Shown piece after piece: positions 35,507 to 43,364 of a DNA stretch of 64,000 nt (positions are counted from its first letter, which is position 1; every line of letters begins with the position of its first letter). The notes below the pieces were generated by a model, which saw only the letters and a list, made by a program, of their open reading frames with translations, did no database searches and was not told where the DNA came from. The translations under genes were made by a program, and so were the position numbers. The DNA comes from Clostridium mediterraneense (GTDB taxonomy: Bacteria > Bacillota > Clostridia > Clostridiales > Clostridiaceae): the NCBI RefSeq assembly GCF_900091705.1, contig NZ_LT594785.1:249640-313639 (forward strand), given 5' to 3'.

Positions 35507-36793
35507 TTATAAGCTGTTCATTAAGAAATAGGCTAAGAATATTACTGCAACAACATAAGTTGGTATAGGAATATCTCTCCATTTCTTTGAAGTTATCTTT
35601 GTTATTGGATAAAGTATAAATCCAAATGCCATACCATCAACAATACTATATGTTAAAGGTATTAATATAAGTATTATAAAAGCAGGAAATGCTTCTGAAA
35701 AATCATTAAAATCAATATCCTTTATATGACTCATCATAAGTGAACCGATAATTATAAGGATAGGTGCAATTGCTTCATTTGGTATTAAAGTTATCAATGG
35801 TATAAAGAACAATGATAAGAATATAAATAAAGCTGCAAATATTGATGTAAGCCCAGTTTTACCACCAGCTACTATTCCTGATTGACCTTCAACTGTTGAA
35901 ACAGAAGGACTTGTTCCAAATATTCCACAAGCTATAGTTGAAAGTGCAATAGCACTTAAAGCTTTTTTATTTTTTTCAGGTGCTTTAAGCATTCCATTAA
36001 CTTGACCATGTAATAATCCTATATTTTCAAAGATTAAAACAAGTGTTAGTGAGATGGTTGCAATCCAGAAGTTAACAGAACCAATACTTGAAAAGTTTAG
36101 ATGCATAAATACACTACCATATTCTTTGAAACTTGGAATAGCAAAAGCAGATCCACTAAATGAACTTACCCCAAGAACTATAGATAAAATAGTTCCAAAT
36201 ATAATTCCTATTAAAAAGTTACCAGGCACATTTTTTATAAATAGTATAAGCATAACTATTAAAGTTAAGACAAATACAAGAATGTGTGGACTAGAAAGAT
36301 CACCAAGCTTAACTAAAGTAGATTTATCTCCTACTACTATTCCAGCCTTTTGAAGACCAAGGAAAGTAATAAATAAACCTATTCCTACAGTAATAGCTGT
36401 TTTTAGTGAAGTTGGAATTCCTTCATTTAATAATCTGGATAAAGGTGTAAGAGCAACTATGGTAAATAAAATACCTGCAATTAAGACAGCTCCTAGGGCT
36501 TGATCAAAACTAAGTCCCATAGTTTGTACAATAGTATAAGTAAATAGAGCATTTATACCCATTCCAGGCATAATAATTAGTGGAGTGTTACTAATAAAGG
36601 CAACTAGCAAACAACCAACTACTGATGCAAGTACTGTCGCTATAATTAGCGGCTGCATTGATTTTCCTCCATCACTTAAAATACTGGCATTAACGACAAC
36701 AATATAAACTGCTGCAAAGAAAGAAGTTAAACCTGCCATAAGTTCAATTCTTAGATTTGAGTTGTGTTCTTTTAATTTAAATAAATTATTCAT
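35507..36793 (-). CDS. NCS2/AzgA family purine permease (guanine/hypoxanthine)
   Basis: 428 residues from the Met at 36793 (MNNLFKLKEHNSNLRIELMAGLTSFFAAVYIV). A start 18 codons further upstream would place the start codon about at the transcription start, because TATAAT occurs on the minus strand at ~36852-36857; the spacing of GAGG (11 bases) to 36793 is long but acceptable. About 12-14 membrane spans, with MPGMGINALFTYT and GTSPSVSTVEGQSGI typical of AzgA-type purine/H+ symporters (PbuG/PbuO). No purine riboswitch was seen upstream. Confidence 0.9.
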   Translation of the reverse strand: MNNLFKLKEHNSNLRIELMAGLTSFFAAVYIVVVNASILSDGGKSMQPLIIATVLASVVGCLLVAFISNTPLIIMPGMGINALFTYTIVQTMGLSFDQALGAVLIAGILFTIVALTPLSRLLNEGIPTSLKTAITVGIGLFITFLGLQKAGIVVGDKSTLVKLGDLSSPHILVFVLTLIVMLILFIKNVPGNFLIGIIFGTILSIVLGVSSFSGSAFAIPSFKEYGSVFMHLNFSSIGSVNFWIATISLTLVLIFENIGLLHGQVNGMLKAPEKNKKALSAIALSTIACGIFGTSPSVSTVEGQSGIVAGGKTGLTSIFAALFIFLSLFFIPLITLIPNEAIAPILIIIGSLMMSHIKDIDFNDFSEAFPAFIILILIPLTYSIVDGMAFGFILYPITKITSKKWRDIPIPTYVVAVIFLAYFLMNSL

Positions 36794-36956
36794 CCTTTCG
36801 AAAACCTCGTTAATTCTTCCCTCTCCCACCCATATCTCTCGATACAATCAATATTATAACAAAGAAAACTTGTATATAAAATTGAAATTTAAGTTATTTA
36901 AAAGTAAATTAACGAAGTTATATAAAGGATAATATATTCAATATAATATCTATTTT

Positions 36957-37538
36957 TTATAGATCATATTTAGCTTCTTTAGTATCAAAAGTAATATTTT
37001 GTTTAGGTACATAAGAAATAGTTCCACAATGGCTAACTTTATACCATATTCCAAATTGATTTTCTAATTTAGCTAATACTTCAGTTTCTCCATAGTCTGA
37101 TAATAATGATCTAACTTGACTATTTGGATTAGGCTTTGCATATCCAGAAACACAGTTTTTATATGTAGAATTATCATTTCCAATAGTAACAGCAACAGTA
37201 TCATCATATGTTTGTAGAATCTGTGTAGAGTTTGAATTATTTGATTCTGTAGTTGTATTACTTAATTTAGTAGTGTTTTTATTATTAGAATTATTATTAG
37301 AATTCTGATTTGATTCTGAATTTGAGTTTGAATTACTACTAGTATTAGATTGATTACTACTTGAGTTTGTATTATTAGAATTTTGATTTGATAATGAGTT
37401 TGTAGAATTTGTTTGCTCATTATTAGATTCAATATTACTTACATTATTAGAACCATTATTTTTATGCTCAGATGTATAAGCTATTACTCCACCACTTATA
37501 ACAACTATGGCAGCAACTAAAATTATTATTTTTTTCAT
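36957..37538 (-). CDS. Secreted or anchored SH3-like protein, copy 2
   Basis: 193 residues with AAGGAG upstream. Its N-terminal anchor KKIIILVAAIVVISGGVIAYT is nearly the same as in copy 1, followed by an Asn/Ser-rich linker (~25-100) and a C-terminal domain with VSGYAKPNPNSQVRSLL, LENQFGIWYKVSH and GTISYVPKQNI, an SH3b-like pattern. The C-terminal domain has diverged strongly from copy 1, so they may bind different wall targets. It ends about 110 bp upstream of the purine permease gene on the same strand. Confidence 0.75.
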   Translation of the reverse strand: MKKIIILVAAIVVISGGVIAYTSEHKNNGSNNVSNIESNNEQTNSTNSLSNQNSNNTNSSSNQSNTSSNSNSNSESNQNSNNNSNNKNTTKLSNTTTESNNSNSTQILQTYDDTVAVTIGNDNSTYKNCVSGYAKPNPNSQVRSLLSDYGETEVLAKLENQFGIWYKVSHCGTISYVPKQNITFDTKEAKYDL

Positions 37539-37804
37539 TTGATTTTCTCCTTAGGATAATTTTACTAACAGATAATATCATCCAAAAGAAATATGTTCAA
37601 AAGTTAAAAAATAGATGATTATTGCTATTTTACTTATTTAATTTTTAAAGAAATATTTTTATATTAAGTTATTTAAACTTTTAGATTATAAGTAATATTT
37701 ATGTTAATAAATCAATATTTTATTTTCTTTTAAGTCTAAATAACTTATATTTAAGTTTAGTGATAAATAAAACGGAAATTTAATTTTAGGGTTAGGTGAG
37801 TCTA

Positions 37805-38581
37805 GTGAGTAAATATATTTTAATAACTGGTGCAAGTAGTGGAATAGGATTAGCTTTAGCTACAGTTTTTGCAAAAGAAAATTATAATCTTATTTTAGTT
37901 AGTCGAAATGAAAATAAACTTAAAGAATTAGAAAGTGAATTTAAAGAAATTTATAAAGTTGAAGTAAAAGCTTTCGCTGTGGATATTTCTAAAATAGAAT
38001 TATTAGAAAAGCTGTGGATAACTATTAAAGAAAGTTATCCACAGATAGATATTGTTATAAACAATGCAGGTGTTGGATTTAATGGTGAATTTACAAATAT
38101 AGATTGGGAAAAGCATGAAGAGGTTATTGATTTAAATATAAAATCTCTTACAAGACTTAATTATTTAGCTGCAAGTTATATGAAAGAGAAGAAGCAAGGA
38201 AAAATATTAAATGTTGCATCAACAGGCTCTTATCAAGCAGGACCTCTTATTTCTGTTTATTATGCTAGTAAAGCTTATGTTTTATCTTTATCAGAAGCTA
38301 TGAGAGAAGAACTTAAAGATTATGGAGATATTACTGTTTCAGCTTTATGTCCTGGAGCTACAAAAACTGAGTTTAGTAGAAGAGCAGGAAAAGGCGATTT
38401 AGATGTTGCTATGTCTCCAGAACTTGTTGCAAAAATTGCTTATAATGGTTTAATGAATGGAAAAGCTATTATAATTCCGGGGCTTATGAATAAATTTGCA
38501 GTAGCTTTCTCAAGAATCTTACCATATACTTTTACTTCAAAAATGGTAAAAAAGATACAGTCAAAAGCCATGAAAAAATAG
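37805..38581 (+). CDS. Short-chain dehydrogenase/reductase
   Basis: 258 residues from GTG at 37805, which has TTAGGTGAG at the right distance; a GTG at 37796 overlaps that site. It is a classical SDR: cofactor loop TGASSGIG (~8-15), NNAGVG, and the catalytic Ser..Tyr-x3-Lys in ASTGSYQAGPLISVYYASKAY. The ending resembles the DltE/YqjQ group. Substrate not predictable. An inverted pair of DnaA boxes is embedded in its coding sequence at 38013-38043. It has its own terminator. Confidence 0.93.
   Translation: MSKYILITGASSGIGLALATVFAKENYNLILVSRNENKLKELESEFKEIYKVEVKAFAVDISKIELLEKLWITIKESYPQIDIVINNAGVGFNGEFTNIDWEKHEEVIDLNIKSLTRLNYLAASYMKEKKQGKILNVASTGSYQAGPLISVYYASKAYVLSLSEAMREELKDYGDITVSALCPGATKTEFSRRAGKGDLDVAMSPELVAKIAYNGLMNGKAIIIPGLMNKFAVAFSRILPYTFTSKMVKKIQSKAMKK
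38012..38044. repeat. Inverted DnaA-box pair inside the SDR gene
   Basis: TGTGGATAA (38013-38021) and TTATCCACA (38035-38043) are exact consensus DnaA boxes in inverted orientation with a 13-bp gap, inside a 12-bp inverted repeat. The gap sequence resembles that of the nrd terminator copy at 9735-9765, which has identical spacing. Confidence 0.7.
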
Positions 38582-38618
38582 AAAAAAATTTATTGGTATA
38601 TTACAAGAGTATAATAAA

Positions 38619-38665
38619 AATAGCTATTAATTTTTAATAATTTTAAAATTAATAGCTATTTTTTA
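38619..38665 (+). terminator. Terminator after the SDR gene
   Basis: AATAGCTATTAATTTT (38619-38634) pairs perfectly with AAAATTAATAGCTATT (38645-38660), followed by TTTT. Confidence 0.88.
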
Positions 38666-38719
38666 CTATTATTAATTTTTTATGTAACCTTTATGTTTTT
38701 TTATGTAATTTCTCTGTAA

Positions 38720-38748
38720 TTGATATTTTATGTGCTGTATATTACTAT
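38720..38748 (+). promoter_or_regulatory. Probable mgtA promoter
   Basis: TTGATA (38720-38725), 17 bp, TACTAT (38743-38748). The predicted start near 38755 gives a leader of about 370 nt before mgtA. Confidence 0.5.
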
Positions 38749-38754
38749 CAAATA

Positions 38755-39123
38755 GAGGCTTAGCCAACACAGGAGAGCTTTAAATTTTTTTTATTGATAA
38801 TGTGTTATCAACACTAGAATTTCTAAATGATAATAAATTATCAGCAAAAAGAATGGAGAATAAAATAAAGGTGGTGGTTTCATGGAAGACGTACCAGGTC
38901 AGTTTAGTATTACTCACAGTTGGAATAGCTGTAATTTAGTTTGGAGTGAATACTGAACTTTCAGAAACCAAATTAATTTTATGCTTTTAAGTATTAAAAA
39001 TTGAATATTTTGAATTTACAGTATTGACCTAATCTACATATAGACAATTATGTTTTAATTTTGAGTAATAAATAATTTACAAACAGAAAACTATATGAAA
39101 AATAAAAGATTGGGAGAAAACAT
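38755..39123 (+). promoter_or_regulatory. Long structured 5' leader of mgtA
   Basis: Within about 370 nt lie two tandem hairpins of the same design (TGATAA-N4-TTATCA, in 38794-38811 and 38828-38843), then a ribosome binding site and 24-codon ORF, then a long stem-loop: TGGTTTC (38875-38881) with GAAACCA (38964-38970) and AGTTTAGTATT (38901-38911) with AATACTGAACT (38949-38959, one G-U). The inner part holds a further small hairpin with ACAG/CTGT. It does not match the M-box magnesium riboswitch consensus as I know it. Magnesium-responsive control of mgtA is inferred from the downstream gene and known mgtA leaders in other bacteria. Confidence 0.6.
38882..38956 (+). CDS. Putative 24-residue leader peptide of mgtA
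   Basis: A short ORF (MEDVPGQFSITHSWNSCNLV then WSEY) has a good ribosome binding site, AAAGGTGG, with correct spacing. It starts with Glu-Asp and an early Pro, the composition that makes ribosomes unstable at low Mg2+ in enteric mgtL-type leaders (acidic residues plus prolines at the N-terminus). The start codon follows directly on one strand of the outer stem, and the stop lies inside the 11-bp stem, so translation would disrupt the structure. No similarity to a known leader is claimed; expression is unproven. Confidence 0.5.
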   Translation: MEDVPGQFSITHSWNSCNLVWSEY

Positions 39124-41772
39124 ATGAAGAAGGATAATAAAAAAGAGTTTAACAGAGAAGCCTTTGATAAAGTCGTTAAAGATTTACATACTAATAGTGC
39201 AAACTCTACAGAAGAACTTTTCAAGAAGTTTAACAGCTCAAGAGATGGGTTAAGTAATGACCAAGTAGCAAAGAACATTTCTAAATATGGAAAGAATGAT
39301 ACTCAAGAACAAAAGGATGTTCCTGTAATAGTTCAATTCTTTAAATCATTTGCAAATGCCTTTGTATTAGTTTTAATAATAATCGGTATTATTACTTACT
39401 TAACTAGCGTAGTATTTGTACCAAAATCACAACAAAGTTGGTCACAAATTATAATTATAGTTATCTTAATCCTAGCGAGTGGAATTATTTCATTTGTTCA
39501 AGAGTATAAGTCAGAAAAAGCAGCTGATGCTTTGAAGAGTCTTATTAAAACTACTTGTCTTGTTAAAAGAGGCGGAAAAGATTTTGAAAAGATAGATATG
39601 AAAGATTTAGCAGTAGGTGATATTGTTAAATTAACTACTGGAGATGTAGTTCCTGCAGACCTTAGGGTATTAGAATGTAAGGATTTATTTGTAAGTCAAT
39701 CAGCTTTAACTGGTGAATCAGAACCTGTTGAAAAACACTGTGACAATAGATCAAATAGTAGAGAAATTGGAGATTATACAAACATTTGTCTACTTGGAAC
39801 AAATGTTGTTAGTGGAACATCTACAGCAGTTGTTATAGGTACAGGAGAACATACTTACTTTGGAGCAATGCAAAGCTCACTTATGGAAGCAGATGAAGAA
39901 ACAAGCTTTGAAAAGAGTGTTAAGAATGTTTCAAAAATGCTTTTAAAATTTATGGTTGTTATGGTTCCTTTAGTTCTTGTTATAGACTGGTACCAAACAA
40001 AGAGTTTCTTAGATTCATTAATGTTCTCAGCTTCACTTGCAGTTGGATTAACACCAATCATGCTTCCAACAATCGTTTCAGAAAACCTTGCAAAAGGTGC
40101 TGTTAAAATGTCTAAGAAAAAGACAGTTGTTAAGAAGATTAGTTCAATCCAAAACTTTGGTTCAATGGAAATCTTATGTACAGATAAAACTGGTACTTTA
40201 ACAGATGATAGAATTAAAGTTGAAAGCCATATAAATATTAATGGTGAAACAAGTGATGATGTATTAAAGTACGGATATATAAATAGTTACTTCCAAAGTG
40301 GATTACAAAATGTTATTGACCATGCAATAATAGATTGTGGTAATGAAAAGAATTTTGAAAAAGAGCTTGGAAGTAAGATTGAAAAATTAGATGAAATTAC
40401 TTTCGACTTCACAAGAAGAAGAATGTCAATAATAATAAAAGACCAAAATACAGGAATGGCACAAGTTATTACTAAAGGTGCACTTGAAGAAATGCTTCAA
40501 GTTTCTAAGTATGTTGAAGTCGATGGACAAACTATCGAATTAAATGAAAAATTAATAAAGAAATTACGTAATCAAGTTAAAGAACTTAATAATGAAGGTA
40601 TGAGAGTTATTGGGGTAGCAAGAAAAGATAATCAAGACCCTAATAAGAAATTTGGAGTACCTGATGAAAGTGACATGATCTTAGTTGGATTCATTGGATT
40701 CTTAGATCCACCAAAGGAAACTACAAAAGAAGCTTTAGCAGCTCTTGCACACTATGGTGTTGATGTTAAGATCTTAACTGGAGATAATGAATTTGTTACA
40801 AAGAAAGTATGTGAACAAGTTGGATTTAAAATAACAAACATAGTTGTTGGTTCAGAAATAGTAGATTTAACTGATGCTGAATTATTTAAATTAGCTATGA
40901 GAACAAATGTATTTGCTAAATTAAATCCATTACAAAAAGCTAGACTTGTTAGAGTACTTAAGAATGGAGATAAAGTTGTTGGATTTATGGGTGATGGTAT
41001 CAATGATGCTATTGCTTTAAAAGAAGCAGATGTAGGAATATCAGTTGATACAGCAGTTGATATTGCTAAAGAATCAGCTGACGTAATACTTTTAGAAAAA
41101 GACTTAATGGTACTAAAAGAAGGTATCATTGAAGGAAGAAAAGTTTTTGCTAATACAACTAAGTATCTAAAGATTACTGCTAGTTCAAACTATGGTAACT
41201 CCATAAGTGTTTTACTTGCAAGTATTTTCTTACCATTCGTACCTATGTTACCTATAGAACTTTTAATACAAAACTTAGTTTACGATATTACTCAAGTATT
41301 TATCCCATGGGATAATGTTGATGAAGAGCTTATAGAAAAGCCTAGAAAATGGGATGCTAAAGATATCGGTAAAATGATGATAGTATTTGGACCTACAAAC
41401 TCTATATTTGATATAGCAACATTTACACTTATGTGGTTTGGATACGGATGCACAACAGCTGCAACAGCTAATTTATTCCAAACAGGTTGGTTTATAGAAG
41501 GATTTACTACTCAAGTTTTAGTTCTTTATATGTTAAGAACTGAAAAAGTACCATTTACTCAAAGTAATCCATCATGGCAACTTAATGCGTCAATTGTTGT
41601 ATCATTATTAATAGGATGGTTCTTACCATATACACCTATTGGAAAAGCAGTAGGAATGGTATATATGAATCCTATGTACTTCATATTCATATTCTTCGTA
41701 ATAGTAGCTTACTTCTTATTAAGCCAACTTGCAAAGAAACTATTTATGAACAGCTTTGGACGTGTTCTATAA
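39124..41772 (+). CDS. mgtA: Magnesium-translocating P-type ATPase
   Basis: 882 residues, GGGAGAA upstream. P-type landmarks in order: N-terminal cation-ATPase domain (STEELFKKFNSSRDGLSNDQV), actuator LTGESEPVEK, membrane motif SLAVGLTPIMLP, phosphorylation site CTDKTGTLT, and hinge FMGDGINDAIALKEADVGISVDTAVDIAKESADVIL. The length, TPIMLP and the pattern of ten spans fit the MgtA/MgtB group, which moves Mg2+ into the cell. The long leader and the two microprotein genes downstream support a regulated magnesium-stress unit. Confidence 0.95.
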   Translation: MKKDNKKEFNREAFDKVVKDLHTNSANSTEELFKKFNSSRDGLSNDQVAKNISKYGKNDTQEQKDVPVIVQFFKSFANAFVLVLIIIGIITYLTSVVFVPKSQQSWSQIIIIVILILASGIISFVQEYKSEKAADALKSLIKTTCLVKRGGKDFEKIDMKDLAVGDIVKLTTGDVVPADLRVLECKDLFVSQSALTGESEPVEKHCDNRSNSREIGDYTNICLLGTNVVSGTSTAVVIGTGEHTYFGAMQSSLMEADEETSFEKSVKNVSKMLLKFMVVMVPLVLVIDWYQTKSFLDSLMFSASLAVGLTPIMLPTIVSENLAKGAVKMSKKKTVVKKISSIQNFGSMEILCTDKTGTLTDDRIKVESHININGETSDDVLKYGYINSYFQSGLQNVIDHAIIDCGNEKNFEKELGSKIEKLDEITFDFTRRRMSIIIKDQNTGMAQVITKGALEEMLQVSKYVEVDGQTIELNEKLIKKLRNQVKELNNEGMRVIGVARKDNQDPNKKFGVPDESDMILVGFIGFLDPPKETTKEALAALAHYGVDVKILTGDNEFVTKKVCEQVGFKITNIVVGSEIVDLTDAELFKLAMRTNVFAKLNPLQKARLVRVLKNGDKVVGFMGDGINDAIALKEADVGISVDTAVDIAKESADVILLEKDLMVLKEGIIEGRKVFANTTKYLKITASSNYGNSISVLLASIFLPFVPMLPIELLIQNLVYDITQVFIPWDNVDEELIEKPRKWDAKDIGKMMIVFGPTNSIFDIATFTLMWFGYGCTTAATANLFQTGWFIEGFTTQVLVLYMLRTEKVPFTQSNPSWQLNASIVVSLLIGWFLPYTPIGKAVGMVYMNPMYFIFIFFVIVAYFLLSQLAKKLFMNSFGRVL

Positions 41773-41803
41773 TTGCCTAAAATATAAATACTGAGGTGAT
41801 AAT

Positions 41804-41896
41804 ATGGATCCAATATTAATGACATTAGGATTTATTGCAGCAGGAGTAGCGTATTTAGGTTTACCTGCATTAGTTCTAATAAAGAAAGATCTTTAG
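41804..41896 (+). CDS. 30-residue single-span membrane microprotein, copy 1
   Basis: The ORF reads MDPILMTLGFIAAGVAYLGL-PALVLIKKDL, with GAGGTGAT just before the ATG, 31 bp after mgtA and before a strong terminator, so it is co-transcribed with mgtA. It is a hydrophobic helix ending in the basic-acidic tail LIKKD, predicting one membrane span. It is about half identical to the second microprotein at 42153-42245, strong evidence that both are real. A role as a small MgtA partner, like MgtS/MgtR/MgtU in enterics, is inferred; it is not similar to those in sequence as far as I can tell. Confidence 0.75.
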   Translation: MDPILMTLGFIAAGVAYLGLPALVLIKKDL

Positions 41897-41919
41897 CTTA
41901 AAAGATTAAATATATAAAG

Positions 41920-41953
41920 ATAGCATAACCAATGAGGTTATGCTATTTTTTTA
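41920..41953 (+). terminator. Terminator of the mgtA-microprotein operon
   Basis: ATAGCATAACC (41920-41930) and GGTTATGCTAT (41936-41946) form a perfect 11-bp stem followed by TTTTTTT. Confidence 0.92.
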
Positions 41954-41993
41954 TTGAATAGTTTTACAATATTTTCATTTAAATACAAAATAT

Positions 41994-42022
41994 TTGACTA
42001 TATTAAATGTTGAGAATAAAAT
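41994..42022 (+). promoter_or_regulatory. Promoter of microprotein 2
   Basis: TTGACT (41994-41999), 17-bp spacer, TAAAAT (42017-42022). It would give a leader of about 125 nt before the second microprotein gene. Confidence 0.6.
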
Positions 42023-42152
42023 GTAAGAAAAGTATGAGATGATAAGCTACTTATTTAACTCATAGTATTTCATTAATTTATTAATAAGTTTATTTAATAA
42101 ATTAAAAACAACCCAAAATTATCTAATCAAATAGAGGTTGAGGTGATGTGTA

Positions 42153-42245
42153 ATGAATATTACATTAATAATTCTAGGAATTATAGCAGCAATTATAGCT
42201 TATATAGTTTTACCTGCTATAGTTTTAATAAAGAAAGATATCTAA
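42153..42245 (+). CDS. 30-residue single-span membrane microprotein, copy 2
   Basis: The ORF reads MNITLIILGIIAAIIAYIVL-PAIVLIKKDI with GAGGTG seven bases before the ATG. Aligned with copy 1 the shared pattern is LG-x-IAA-x-x-AY-x-x-LPA-x-VLIKKD, with the same length and stop position. It has its own promoter (41994-42022) and terminator (42248-42285), so it is expressed apart from mgtA. It is predicted to be a membrane helix with a short cytoplasmic or external LIKKD tail. Function unknown; the duplication beside mgtA suggests a link with magnesium transport. Confidence 0.75.
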   Translation: MNITLIILGIIAAIIAYIVLPAIVLIKKDI

Positions 42246-42247
42246 TT

Positions 42248-42285
42248 AAATGTGTTGATTGGCTTTTAGCTAACAACACATTTTT
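42248..42285 (+). terminator. Terminator of microprotein 2
   Basis: AAATGTGTTG (42248-42257) pairs with CAACACATTT (42274-42283); the stem continues inward through TTGGC/GCTAA, and a T-run follows. Confidence 0.88.
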
Positions 42286-42368
42286 AATTTATAAGCTAAA
42301 TCTACATAAAATATTGTTCTTATGAAAATACTTATTAGTAATAAGATTAATTGAGGAGGAATATTTTT

Positions 42369-43241
42369 ATGACTATAGTAGATAAATTTCCAGATAAGTT
42401 TCCAGCACAACATCAAGATGTACAACCTGGGAGTGAAGAAAAAATGGCCCCACAACCTATTTATGAAGCTGGGGAATATAGTTATTCTTGTGATAGGCTA
42501 AAAGATAAGGTAGCAATAATTACTGGAGGTGATAGTGGAATTGGAAGAGCAGTATCACTTGCTTATGCTAGAGAAGGAGCAAAAGTTGTTATTGCATATT
42601 TAAATGAAGAAGAGGATGCTAAAAAAACTGAAAAGTTAATAATTGAAAGAGGTGGCGAATGCCTTTTAATTGGTGGCGATATATGTGAAGAAAATCATTG
42701 CAAAGAAATTGTGGATAAAACAGTAAAACAATTTGGATGTGTTGATATTTTAGTTAATAATGCAGGTGTACAATATCCACAGGATAAAATAGAAGATATA
42801 AGCTGTGAACAACTTGAAAAAACATTTAAGACAAATATTTTTGCTTCTTTTCATTTAGTAAAAGCAGCACTTCCTCATATGAAAAAAAATTCTTGTATTA
42901 TAAATACAAGTTCAGTAGTTGCATATAAAGGTAATAAAGCTCTTATAGATTATTCTGCAACAAAGGGAGCTGTAACAAGTTTTACTAGATCTTTAGCTAT
43001 GAATTTAGCTCCAAAACAAATTAGAGTAAATGCAGTAGCACCAGGACCTATTTGGACTCCTTTAATAGTTTCATCATTCGATAAAAAGAAGGTTTCAGAG
43101 TTTAGTGATAATTTACCTTTTAATAGAGCGGGGCAACCAGTTGAGCTTGCTGAGAGCTATGTATTTTTAGCAAGTCAAGGTGCTTCTTATATTACAGGAG
43201 AAACTATTCATGTTAATGGTGGAGAAATGATAACTAGTTAA
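42369..43241 (+). CDS. SDR family oxidoreductase (YhdF/GspA-39 type)
   Basis: 290 residues from ATG 42369 (GAGGAGG upstream); a TTG at 42351 overlaps that site. The first ~45 residues (KFPAQHQDVQPGSEEKMAPQP) are the extra N-terminal arm typical of general-stress SDRs such as YhdF, YdaD and E. coli YghA. Then come TGGDSGIGRA, NNAGVQYPQ, and Ser-x12-Tyr-x3-Lys in INTSSVVAYKGNKALIDYSATKG. The family uses NAD(P) on small alcohols, aldehydes or sugars; substrate unknown. A DnaA-box-like TGTGGATAA occurs inside at 42710-42718, probably by codon use. Confidence 0.93.
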   Translation: MTIVDKFPDKFPAQHQDVQPGSEEKMAPQPIYEAGEYSYSCDRLKDKVAIITGGDSGIGRAVSLAYAREGAKVVIAYLNEEEDAKKTEKLIIERGGECLLIGGDICEENHCKEIVDKTVKQFGCVDILVNNAGVQYPQDKIEDISCEQLEKTFKTNIFASFHLVKAALPHMKKNSCIINTSSVVAYKGNKALIDYSATKGAVTSFTRSLAMNLAPKQIRVNAVAPGPIWTPLIVSSFDKKKVSEFSDNLPFNRAGQPVELAESYVFLASQGASYITGETIHVNGGEMITS

Positions 43242-43250
43242 ATTGTTTAT

Positions 43251-43283
43251 AAAAACTTCTAGAATATCTAGGAGTTTTTATTT
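43251..43283 (+). terminator. Terminator after the SDR gene
   Basis: AAAAACTTCTAGA pairs with TCTAGGAGTTTTT (one G-U), followed by ATTTTT. Confidence 0.85.
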
Positions 43284-43364
43284 TTAAATTCTTATATATA
43301 ACATAGATATGTTTAGTGTATAATAATTATAATTATTAAAGGATTAAGGAGGGCTATAAAGTAA

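Noticed and set aside
36794-36956. Purine riboswitch before the AzgA-type permease
   Set aside because: The gap is short and lacks the paired loop sequences of the purine aptamer.
38755-39123. M-box magnesium riboswitch before mgtA
   Set aside because: Some words look similar (GAGGCT, ACACAGG), but the conserved M-box core such as GACGCCAATGGGTCAACAG is absent.
42143-42325. A 60-codon frame starting MMCNEYY overlapping microprotein 2
   Set aside because: It is in another frame than the 30-codon ORF that has the ribosome binding site and a paralog; its composition (Tyr, Ser, Asn, Cys) is typical of a shadow frame.
42710-42718. Single DnaA box in the SDR gene at 42.4-43.2 kb
   Set aside because: One copy only, explained by coding for Val-Asp-Lys after a T-ending codon; no inverted partner at the 13-bp spacing.
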